Origin: JACVRW01 sp963751105
Lineage (GTDB): Bacteria; Actinomycetota; Thermoleophilia; Solirubrobacterales; Thermoleophilaceae
DNA length: 64,000 nt
Direction: 5' to 3'
Assembly: GCA_963751105.1 (NCBI GenBank)
Contig: CAVVTG010000002.1
Span: forward strand, 806,001-870,000
The notes beneath the pieces were generated by a model. The model saw nothing but the letters and a program-made list of their open reading frames with translations. It was not told the DNA's origin and did not search any database. The first letter of the stretch is position 1. Every line of letters begins with the position of its first letter. The translations under genes were made by a program, and so were the position numbers. Shown here in pieces: positions 7,801 through 15,535 of this stretch.

Positions 7801-9039
7801 ATGAGTAAGTTGCGTCGGCTTCTGGGGGCCATGCTGCTGGTGCTCGCCATATCGGTGGCAGCCTGTGGCGACGACGACGACGGAGGTGGCGGCGGAGGGG
7901 GCGGCGGCAGCGACGACCCGATCAAGGTCGGCACATCGCTTCCCCTGACCGGCGAGTTCTCCGAGCCCGGCAAGGCGGCCAAGCAGGGATACGAGGTGTG
8001 GGAGGCCCTGACCAACGAGAAGGGCGGGCTGCTCGACCGCGACGTCGAGATGGTCGTGAAGGACGACGCCAGCAACCAGAACACCATCGTCTCTGACTAC
8101 AACGCGTTGATCAGCCGCGACAAGGTCGATCTCCTGCTGGGAACGTTCTCGTCGTTGCTGAACCTGCCCGCCTCGGCGGTGGCTGAGCGCAACCGCATGT
8201 TGTTCGTGGAACCCGCGGGCGGGGCTCCCGAGCTCTTCGACCGCGGCTTCAAGTACCTCTTCTTCGCTCAACAGGCGACCGCCGACCATCAGGGCGACCT
8301 GTTCGCCGAATACATCACCCAGTTGCCGGAGGATCAGCGCCCGAAGACGGCGGCCTACCCGACCCTCGACGATCCCTTCGCCGGGCCCACCTCCGAAGGG
8401 ATCGAGAAGATCCTCACGGACGGGGGCGTGGAGACCGTGTACCGCAAGACCTACACGATCGACAACCCCAACCTCGACGCAATCGCCAACTCGGTGAAGT
8501 CTTCGAACGCCGACGTGGTGGTCCACGGCGCCACCTTCGAGGACGGCGTGAGCATGGTGCGCGCCCTGCGCAAGGCGAACTTCACGCCGGACATCCTCTA
8601 CCAGACGACGGCGCCGTCGCTCGGCGACCAGTACGCGAAGGCCATCGGGCGCGAGACGACCGAGGGCATCTTCTACGGCGTGAGCCACAGCAAGGAGGCC
8701 GACACGCCGGGCAACGCCGAGTTCGTCAAGAAGTACCGGGAGATGTTCGGCGGCACGGAGGTTCCGGAGGACGCGGCCGACGCCTACGCCACCGCTCAGG
8801 TGATGGAGGCCGCGGTCCGGGCTGTGGGCAGCGTGGCGCGCGAGGACCAGCTGAAGCTCGCCGACTGGCTGCGCGAGAACGAGGTCGACACGATCCTCGG
8901 GACGCTCAGCTGGGACGAGGCCGGCCGGCCGCAGGGCGAGTTCCTCGTGGGCCAGTGGCAGGACGGCGTACCCGAGATCATCCTGCCCGAGGACGCGGCC
9001 ACGACGGAGCAGATCATCCCCGGATGGAAGCCTGAGTAG
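7801..9039 (+). CDS. Branched-chain-amino-acid-type ABC transporter, substrate-binding lipoprotein
   Basis: A protein of 412 residues with a lipoprotein signal: basic MSKLRRLL, a hydrophobic stretch and the lipobox SVAAC with Cys22 as lipidation site. A Gly/Asp-rich linker follows, then the type-1 periplasmic binding fold of the Liv/HAAT family (IKVGTSLPLTGEFSEPGKAAKQGYE ... KVDLLLGTFSS ... DAYATAQVMEAAVRAVGS). The protein captures the substrate outside the membrane and hands it to the permeases encoded downstream. HAAT binding proteins also carry amides, urea or aromatic acids, so an amino acid is not assured. Starts at ATG 7801 after GGAGGAGAGG; behind tandem LacI operators. Confidence 0.93.
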   Translation: MSKLRRLLGAMLLVLAISVAACGDDDDGGGGGGGGGSDDPIKVGTSLPLTGEFSEPGKAAKQGYEVWEALTNEKGGLLDRDVEMVVKDDASNQNTIVSDYNALISRDKVDLLLGTFSSLLNLPASAVAERNRMLFVEPAGGAPELFDRGFKYLFFAQQATADHQGDLFAEYITQLPEDQRPKTAAYPTLDDPFAGPTSEGIEKILTDGGVETVYRKTYTIDNPNLDAIANSVKSSNADVVVHGATFEDGVSMVRALRKANFTPDILYQTTAPSLGDQYAKAIGRETTEGIFYGVSHSKEADTPGNAEFVKKYREMFGGTEVPEDAADAYATAQVMEAAVRAVGSVAREDQLKLADWLRENEVDTILGTLSWDEAGRPQGEFLVGQWQDGVPEIILPEDAATTEQIIPGWKPE

Positions 9040-9061
9040 GAGGCGCGCTGATTCGGAGCTT

Positions 9062-9089
9062 GCGAGGCCGCCGGGCGCGGCGGCCTCGC
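9062..9089 (+). terminator. Stem-loop between binding-protein and permease genes
   Basis: GCGAGGCCGCC (9062-9072) pairs perfectly with GGCGGCCTCGC (9079-9089) around a six-base loop. No U-tract follows, so it is more likely an mRNA-stabilising or attenuating hairpin that keeps the binding protein in excess over the membrane subunits. Confidence 0.6.
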
Positions 9090-9112
9090 GAACTCGAACA
9101 CTGGGTATCCCG

Positions 9113-9997
9113 TTGACCGAGTTCGTCCAGACCCTGATTCTCGGCCTGTTGGTGGGTGGCGTCTACGCCCTGCTCGCTTCGGGACTCACGCTGATCTTCG
9201 GCGTGATGAACGTCATCAACATCGCGCACGGAGCGTTCCTGATCCTGGCGGCGTTCCTGACCTACTCGCTCTGGAGCGCAATCGGCCTCGATCCACTGCT
9301 GGCGATCTTCGTGACCACGCCGGCAATGTTCGCCTTCGGGTGGCTGCTCTACAACGGGACCGTCAGGAACATCCGCAAGGCCCCGGTGGCCGCATCTGTG
9401 CTGCTGACCTTCGGCCTGGCGCTGGTGCTGGAGGGCGTGATGGGAGAGATCTGGGGAAACACGTCCCACTCCGTTCGGCCTCCCTACGCCAACGAGTCGT
9501 TCGAAGTCGGGAGCCTCTTCCTGCCTAAGGCCCAGGTCTTTGGCGGAGTCGTGGCGCTGCTCGTGCTCTTGGGCCTCTACCTCATGCTCACCCGCACGTG
9601 GACCGGCCGGGCCATCCGCGCGAGCGCGGTCAACCCGCAGGGCGCTGAGCTGGTGGGGGTGAGCGTGGCCAGCGTCGCGGCGCTCACGTTCGCGATCGGC
9701 GTTGCCACCGCCGGCGCGGGAGGCTCGATCGTCAGCGTGCTCTACCCGTTCCTACCCGGGTCGCACTACCAGTGGATTGCGCGCCTGCTCGGCATCATCG
9801 TGCTCGGGGGCATGGGCAGTCTTCCGGGCGCTCTGCTGGGAGCGCTTGCCCTCGGTGTGGCGGAGACGATGACCGCGGTGTACATCTCGCCGGCCTGGGC
9901 CACGGGAGTGCCCTACCTGTTCGTGTTCGTGGTCCTTCTGCTCCGGCCCCAGGGCCTGCTCGGCTCTCGGCTGCGTGAGGACGTGGCTACGGCATGA
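9113..9997 (+). CDS. Branched-chain-amino-acid-type ABC transporter permease (LivH type)
   Basis: A protein of 294 residues with about eight membrane helices. It begins at TTG 9113 (MTEFVQTLILGLLVGGVYALLASG). The LivH landmarks GLTLIFGVMNVINIAHGAF near residue 24 and the coupling segment GIIVLGGMGSLPGALLGAL in the last third are present. It forms the heterodimeric channel with the LivM part of the next gene, which it overlaps by ATGA. The 73-base gap to the binding-protein gene holds a strong hairpin. Substrate follows the binding protein and is unknown. Confidence 0.92.
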   Translation: MTEFVQTLILGLLVGGVYALLASGLTLIFGVMNVINIAHGAFLILAAFLTYSLWSAIGLDPLLAIFVTTPAMFAFGWLLYNGTVRNIRKAPVAASVLLTFGLALVLEGVMGEIWGNTSHSVRPPYANESFEVGSLFLPKAQVFGGVVALLVLLGLYLMLTRTWTGRAIRASAVNPQGAELVGVSVASVAALTFAIGVATAGAGGSIVSVLYPFLPGSHYQWIARLLGIIVLGGMGSLPGALLGALALGVAETMTAVYISPAWATGVPYLFVFVVLLLRPQGLLGSRLREDVATA

Positions 9998-11841
9998 GTC
10001 AGGCCGCCGCGTCGACGCCGGAGGCAACCGCTCCGAATCCGAGGCGCTCAGGTCTTCGCTCCCCGTGGACGGCGCTGATCGTGGCGGCCGTCGTGTTCGT
10101 CGCGCTCTACCCGGTCCTCTCGGACGATCTCTACTACCAGAACATGATCATCCTCTCGCTCGTCTTCGCGATCGGCGCGACGGGGCTGAACATCATCACC
10201 GGCTTCGCCGGCTACGTGTCGCTGGGACAGGGCGCGTTCCTCGGGCTCGGCGCCTACACCACGGCGATCCTCACCACGAGAGTGGGCGGCGATCCTTTCG
10301 TGTGGGTGCCCGTCGCGGGGCTGCTCACCGGCGTCGTGGCCGCCTTCCTCGGAGTGGTGGCCATGCGCGCCCGAGGACACTCCTTCGTGATCCTGACGAT
10401 TGCCTTTCTCTTCCTGGTTCAGCTCGTGGCCACGAACTGGAAGAGCCTCACGAACGGGACGGGCGGGCTCACGCTGCCCATTCCCTTGTGGAGCCCCGAG
10501 TACGCCAACTGGCCCTTCTACTACGCGCTGTTCGCCATCCTCGCCGCCTCCGTGCTGATGTCCTGGTGGATCCGGCGAGTGAAGTTCGGCATGGGGCTGA
10601 TCGCCATCCGCGAGGACGAGGACAAGGCGGCCACAGTCGGGGTGAACACGCGCGCGTACAAGCTGCTCGCGTTCGTGGCCAGCGCGGTGTTCGTCGGAAT
10701 GGGCGGAGCCGTATACGGCTACTACCTGACCTTCATCGACCCTGCCGGGATGTTCAACATCCTGCTCAGCGTGCAGATCATCCTCTCGCTGCTGCTGGGT
10801 GGCCGAGCGACCATCTGGGGGCCGGTGCTGGGCGCGTTCATCATCGAGCCGCTCAACGAGATCACCAACAACGAGTTCGGGGGAAATACGCGCCTGCTGA
10901 TCTTCGGCGGATTGCTGGCGCTGGTCGTGCTGTTCCTGCCGCGCGGCATCATTCCCAGCGTTCAGCGCCTGATCGAGCAACGGCGCACCCGCGGGAAGGC
11001 CGGCGTCGTCGGTCAGAGGCTCGACGGCAGGATCGAGATCCAGGAGCGGGAGCCGCCGCCGCCGGCGGCGCCGTCAGACAAGCCGTTGCTCGAGGTGAAG
11101 GGCCTGGAGAAGCACTTCGGCGGGGTGCGCGCCATCGACGGCTGTTCCTTCGCCGTTCCCGAGGGATCCATCACCGCTCTGATCGGCCCTAACGGCTCGG
11201 GCAAGACCACCGCCTTCAACCTCATCGATGGCACCATGGCCCCCGACGCCGGCGAAGTCTGGTTCGACGGCGAGCGCATCGACCGGATGCGTCCCTGGGC
11301 CCGCGCCCACCGAGGCCTCGGCCGGACGTTTCAGATCACGCGCCTGTTTCGCGAGATGACTGTGCTGGAGAACCTGGTCGCGCCGCTGCGCTCCTTCAGC
11401 CTGCGCCAGCTCACGGCCGGCGCGGTGAGCGGCTCAGAGGCCAAGCGCGCCGAGGAGCTGCTCGATTTCGTCGGGATGGCCGCCTACATCGACCAGCCCG
11501 CCCACGCCCTGTCGTTCGGACAGCAGAAGCTCGTCGAGCTGGCGCAGGTGCTGATGCTCGACCCGAAGCTGATCATGCTCGACGAGCCGGCGGGCGGCAT
11601 CAACCCGACCCTCATCGCGCGCCTCGGGGAGACGATCCGCGAGCTCAACTCCCAGGGGAAGACCTTCCTGATCGTCGAGCACAACATGCCCTTCGTGCTC
11701 GGGCTCTGCCAACCGGTGCTCGTGCTGGCCCGCGGCAAGCGGATCGCCCAGGGCGGGCCGGACGAGATCCAGCGCGATCCGCAGGTGCTCGACGCTTACC
11801 TCGGCGAGGACTTCGTGCTCGAGGAGACGGTGAAGGCGTGA
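9994..11841 (+). CDS. Fused ABC transporter permease-ATPase (LivM-LivG type)
   Basis: A protein of 615 residues that joins two usually separate subunits. Residues about 20-320 are a LivM permease (GLNIITGFAGYVSLGQGAFLGLGAYTT; SLLLGGRATIWGPVLGA). A linker rich in charge and proline (about 325-360) leads to a LivG ATPase (LEVKGLEKHFGGVRAIDGCSF). The ATPase has Walker A GPNGSGKTT, signature LSFGQQKLVE, Walker B LIMLDEPAGG and the switch His in LIVEHNM. Starts by ATGA overlap with LivH. Such fusions occur in some actinobacteria; the second Liv system in this window keeps the subunits separate. Confidence 0.93.
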   Translation: MSQAAASTPEATAPNPRRSGLRSPWTALIVAAVVFVALYPVLSDDLYYQNMIILSLVFAIGATGLNIITGFAGYVSLGQGAFLGLGAYTTAILTTRVGGDPFVWVPVAGLLTGVVAAFLGVVAMRARGHSFVILTIAFLFLVQLVATNWKSLTNGTGGLTLPIPLWSPEYANWPFYYALFAILAASVLMSWWIRRVKFGMGLIAIREDEDKAATVGVNTRAYKLLAFVASAVFVGMGGAVYGYYLTFIDPAGMFNILLSVQIILSLLLGGRATIWGPVLGAFIIEPLNEITNNEFGGNTRLLIFGGLLALVVLFLPRGIIPSVQRLIEQRRTRGKAGVVGQRLDGRIEIQEREPPPPAAPSDKPLLEVKGLEKHFGGVRAIDGCSFAVPEGSITALIGPNGSGKTTAFNLIDGTMAPDAGEVWFDGERIDRMRPWARAHRGLGRTFQITRLFREMTVLENLVAPLRSFSLRQLTAGAVSGSEAKRAEELLDFVGMAAYIDQPAHALSFGQQKLVELAQVLMLDPKLIMLDEPAGGINPTLIARLGETIRELNSQGKTFLIVEHNMPFVLGLCQPVLVLARGKRIAQGGPDEIQRDPQVLDAYLGEDFVLEETVKA

Positions 11842-11845
11842 GGCC

Positions 11846-12622
11846 GTGCTGAAGCTGAAGAACGTGGTGGCCGGATACGGCGGGGGCGACGTGCTCCAAG
11901 GAGTCGACCTGGACGTACCCAAGGGCTCGGTGGCCTGCATAGTCGGACCCAACGGAGCCGGCAAGTCGACTGTCCTGCGGGCCGTGAGTGGGCTGCTCTG
12001 TCCCCGTCTGGGTGACATCGAGCTCGAGGGTCAGGACATCACGGGCCGGCCGCCGGCCGAGATTCTCTCCATGGGCATCTCCCAGGTCCCGCAGTCGAAC
12101 GCGCTGTTCGCGAACATCACCGTGCGTGAGAACGTGTTGATGGGGGCCTACATCGCCCGCCGCGACCGGGGGCTCGTACGGCGACGGTACGACGAAGTCG
12201 CCGAGCTCTTTCCGGTGGTCAAGGAACGAGCCGACGACAGCGCGGGCAACCTGTCGGGGGGACAGCGCCGCATGGTGGAGTTCGCGCGCTCGCTGATGCT
12301 CGAGCCCCGGCTCGTTCTGCTGGACGAGCCGTCTCTGGGCCTCGACCCCAAGGCGCTGCAGCATGTCTTCCAGTCGATCGGGCGCATGTCACAGGCCGGC
12401 AAGACGATCCTGCTCGTCGAGCAGAACGTGCGCTTTGGCCTGCGCATCGCCGACGATGGCGTGGTGATGGAGAGCGGGCGGGTGCTCCTGACGGGGAAGG
12501 CCGACGACGTGCTCAACAACCCCGAGATGTCGGCGCTCTACTTCGGCGGCACCGTCGAGCAGGGCGCGGAGAACGGCGCCAAGGCACCGGCGGGCGCGGA
12601 TCTCTACCGGCGTCCCGGATAG
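11846..12622 (+). CDS. ABC transporter ATP-binding protein (LivF type)
   Basis: A protein of 258 residues from GTG 11846, four bases after the fused gene. Walker A GPNGAGKST, signature LSGGQRRMVE, Walker B LVLLDEPSLG and the switch His position LLVEQNV are all present, with the LivF-type opening LKLKNVVAGYGGGDVLQGV. It pairs with the LivG domain of the fused protein to power the transporter. The C-terminal 20 residues are not conserved. Last gene of the transporter, followed after six bases by the DapA-like gene, implying co-transcription with the catabolic run. Confidence 0.93.
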   Translation: MLKLKNVVAGYGGGDVLQGVDLDVPKGSVACIVGPNGAGKSTVLRAVSGLLCPRLGDIELEGQDITGRPPAEILSMGISQVPQSNALFANITVRENVLMGAYIARRDRGLVRRRYDEVAELFPVVKERADDSAGNLSGGQRRMVEFARSLMLEPRLVLLDEPSLGLDPKALQHVFQSIGRMSQAGKTILLVEQNVRFGLRIADDGVVMESGRVLLTGKADDVLNNPEMSALYFGGTVEQGAENGAKAPAGADLYRRPG

Positions 12623-12628
12623 CCAGCC

Positions 12629-13606
12629 ATGAGCACGACGCAGATGAGCGGGGCCAAGCAGCTGGCCCGCGACAAGGTGCACGGCGTCTGGGTGGCCATC
12701 CCCACGCCGTTCACCGACGACGGCTCGCGAGTCGACGAGGACCGGCTCGCTCGTTCGGTCGACCACTACGTGGACGCGCTGAAGGTCGACGGCATCTTCT
12801 GCGGCGGGGTGATGGGTGAATTCTGGGCTCTGTCGATCCGCGAGCGCGAGACGGTGCACGAGCTGGTCGCCGAACGGGTGGACGGGCGAGTGCCGGTCAT
12901 GGCCCAGGTGGGCCACCACGCGCTTGCCGACACCGTGAGGCTGTGCGACCACGCCGAGAGCAACGGAATCGATTTCGGGATCGCGATGAACCCGTACTAC
13001 CCGCCGGCGCTGCCCGACGAGCTCGTACGCAATTGGTACGAACGGCTCGCAGAGGCCTCGCGGCTGCCGATGTTCCTGTTCAACACGCCCTACTCCGGTT
13101 CGAGGCTCTCGCCCGAGCTGATCGCGGACCTGGCCGACCTCGACAACATCTGCGGAATCAAGAACCCCCAGGGCCGCGAGCACCTGATGAAGGTCCAAGA
13201 GCTCGTCGGTGACCGCATCGTCGTGGCCGACGCGTCCGAACGGGACTGGCTCCAGCTGTATCTCGAACACGGCTTCCAGGCGCTCATGTCCACTCCCGCG
13301 CTCGCGCTCTTTCAAACGGCCGGACACACGCCCGTGGCCGACTACACCCGCTGCGCCCGGGCCGGCGACCTCGACGCAGCCTGGGAGATTCAGGGCGGAC
13401 TCGAGCAGGAGCGCGACCTGTTCGACCGCTGGATGCGCAAGCCCTGGCTCGAGCAGAGAATCGTGCCCATCGCCCAGCTGAAGGCCTGGCTGGAGCTGCT
13501 GGGCCTCCCGCAGGGGCCGGTCCGGGCCCCGCTCACGCCGCTCACCTCGGAGCAGCACTCGCAGCTGAGCCGAGACGTCGAGCGGCTGGAGCTCGGTCGA
13601 GGGTGA
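12629..13606 (+). CDS. Dihydrodipicolinate synthase/N-acetylneuraminate lyase family protein
   Basis: A protein of 325 residues with the TIM-barrel DapA fold. Visible are the opening GVWVAIPTPFTDDGSRVD, the substrate-carboxylate loop in altered form (GGVMGEF instead of GTTGE), MNPYYPP (Tyr123-Tyr124) and the Schiff-base lysine Lys178 in GIKNPQG. The proton-relay tyrosine normally found in YNxP is Phe151 here (LFNTP), which may change or slow the chemistry. Family members cleave or form 4-hydroxy-2-oxo acids by aldol reaction. In this setting it could cleave a 2-oxo acid released by the hydratase at 24917. Not a biosynthetic dapA by context. Confidence 0.85.
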   Translation: MSTTQMSGAKQLARDKVHGVWVAIPTPFTDDGSRVDEDRLARSVDHYVDALKVDGIFCGGVMGEFWALSIRERETVHELVAERVDGRVPVMAQVGHHALADTVRLCDHAESNGIDFGIAMNPYYPPALPDELVRNWYERLAEASRLPMFLFNTPYSGSRLSPELIADLADLDNICGIKNPQGREHLMKVQELVGDRIVVADASERDWLQLYLEHGFQALMSTPALALFQTAGHTPVADYTRCARAGDLDAAWEIQGGLEQERDLFDRWMRKPWLEQRIVPIAQLKAWLELLGLPQGPVRAPLTPLTSEQHSQLSRDVERLELGRG

Positions 13607-13631
13607 CGCGTGGGCGAGGTGCTCCAAACCG

Positions 13632-14515
13632 GTGACAGGCGTGGTCTGGGCCGCCGCGGCCGGCATCGGCTTCGGGCTGTTCCAAGCGGTGAACGCCCGA
13701 GCCGTGCGCCGTCTGGGCGATCCCTACTTCTCGACGTTCGTGCAGCTGATGGTGGCGACCGCCGTGCTCGTCGCCATCTGCGCGATGTCCGGGGAGCTGG
13801 AGCGGTTGAGCGAGCTGAACGCCTGGGCCGTGACGAGCTTCGTGTTGGCCGGTGTTCTGCACTTCTTACTGGGCTGGACCTTCCTCAACGTCAGCCAGCA
13901 GCGAATCGGCGCCTCCCGCAGCGCCCCGCTGCTCGCCACCGTCCCTCTGTGGGGATTGGCGATCGCCGCGCTGGTGCGAGGTCAGTTTCCGCCGGCCGAG
14001 GCGATTCTCGCGATCTTGCTGATGGTGGCCGGGGCTCTCACGGTCTCGTCGCCGGGGGCGGTGGCAGCAACGCGCTGGCAGGACTCGAGCTTTGCGCTCT
14101 GGGCACCGCCTTTCTCTGGGCCCTGAGTCCCGTGTTCACCCTCGAAGGGCTCGAGGAACTGGACTCGCCGATCCTCGGCGTCACCATCGGCGTGGTCGCG
14201 TCAGCCGTCGGCTTCGGGCTGTTGCTGGCGCTCTGGCCTCACGGACGCAAGCAGCTGCGCAACGCCTCGCGAGCTGGGCTCGCGCTGAAGATGCTCTGCG
14301 GGGCGATCGTCGCCCTCGCCACCTGGGGCCGCTGGGTGGCTCTCGATCTGGTGGCCATCGGCGTAGTGCTGGCTCTGAACCTGTTGTCGGTGCCCTCCGT
14401 GCTGCTGCTCGCGCCGCTGATCGCGGAGAGCAAGGCGGAGCGGGTGCCCGCGCGAGTTTGGATCGGCGCCGCTCTGGTGGTCGGCGGATCACTGCTGCTG
14501 ATCGTTCTGGACTGA
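13632..14515 (+). pseudogene. EamA/DMT-family transporter interrupted by a frameshift
   Basis: The first half (from GTG 13632, MTGVVWAAAAGIGFGLFQAV ... EAILAILLMVAGALTVSS) and the second half (GLELCALGTAFLWALSPVFTLEGL ... IGAALVVGGSLLLIVLD, ending 14515) are the two five-helix EamA repeats of one drug/metabolite exporter, but lie in different frames. The switch falls at or near the run GGGGG at 14054-14058. One added or lost base there would restore about 295 residues. This is either a sequencing error or a real inactivation. It stands between the DapA-like gene and an amidohydrolase in the same direction and may have exported or imported a pathway compound. Confidence 0.8.
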
Positions 14516-14519
14516 GCCG

Positions 14520-15535
14520 ATGACGTTCGACCTGCACGCGCATGTGATCGTCCCGGAGCTGACCCGGGACGCGGAGCCGTCGGAAGACTGGCGACCGCAC
14601 GGGTGTATCGCGAGGACGGCGTCCAGGTGGTGGAGTTCGACGGCCGCCCGATTCGCTCGGCCGTGGAGGAGTTCGTGGACGTGGACGTGATCGTCGCCCG
14701 CCAGGAAGAGGCGGGCGTGGAGCACACGCTGTTGTCCCCCTGGGTCCCGCTTCTGTTCTACGACGTCGACCCCGCGGAGGGCCTGCGCCGCTGTCGGATT
14801 CAGAACGAGGCGCTGACGACGCTGGCACGCACACGTCCGGATCGCGTGAGCGCCCTCGGGGCGGTCCCTCTCCAGGATCCGGAGCTGGCCGCGGAGGAGC
14901 TGCGCGAGCTGATGTCCGCCGGCGTCCTGTCCGGAGTCGAGCTGGCGGCCAGCGTCCGCGGCATCTACCTCGGGGACGATCGCTTCGAGGTCTTCTGGGC
15001 CGCGGCCGAGGAGACCGGTGCGCTGGTGTTCATTCATCCGACCACCCGCGGCTTCGACGCCCCTGTGCTGGGCGACTACTACCTGTGGAACACGGTGGGC
15101 AATCCCTTCGAGACGACACTCACGGCTGCCCACATGACTCTCGCCGGAACCATGGAGCGCCACCCGGGCCTGCGCGTCCTCTTGGCTCACGGGGGCGGCG
15201 CGCTGCCCGCTTTGCGCGGGCGCGTGGCCCACGCGCACTCCTTCCAGCCGCAGGCCCGCCTCCGCCTGGAGGAGTCACCGGTGGACTCGATCCGGCGCTT
15301 CTACTTCGACAGCGTCACCCACGACCCGCAGCTGCTGCGCGAGCTTGTGGCCTTCGCGGGCGCCGGACAGGTGGTGCTCGGCAGCGACTACCCGTTCGAC
15401 ATGTCTGATTCGCACCCGTCCGAGACCCTGCGCTCGGCCGGGCTCGACCCCGAAGCCGAGGCGGCCATCGCCGGCGGCAACCCGGCCCGTCTGCTCTCTC
15501 CGCAGCGGGCTTTCACCAAGGAGGAGATCAGGTGA
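14520..15535 (+). CDS. Amidohydrolase 2 (ACMSD-like) family protein, frame broken near the N-terminus
   Basis: The true N-terminus appears to be ATG 14520 (MTFDLHAHVIVPEL), which holds the metal-binding HxH. That frame is lost near GGG at 14601-14603, and the rest continues in another frame from 14603 (VYREDGVQVVEFDGRPI ...). One extra G would explain it. The body shows the amidohydrolase-2 pattern: LGAVPLQDPELAAEEL, ALVFIHPTTRGF, LLAHGGGALPAL and the late GSDYPFD with the catalytic Asp. The family covers metal-dependent decarboxylases and hydrolases of aromatic or 2-oxo acids. Without the repair a GTG start at 14603 would yield 310 residues lacking HxH, probably inactive. Overlaps the next gene by GTGA. 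Confidence 0.8.

Noticed and set aside
7861..7915. Coding repeat or expansion in the Gly/Asp-rich stretch of the first binding protein
   Set aside because: Such linkers after a lipobox are ordinary in actinobacterial lipoproteins; the second binding protein has one too.
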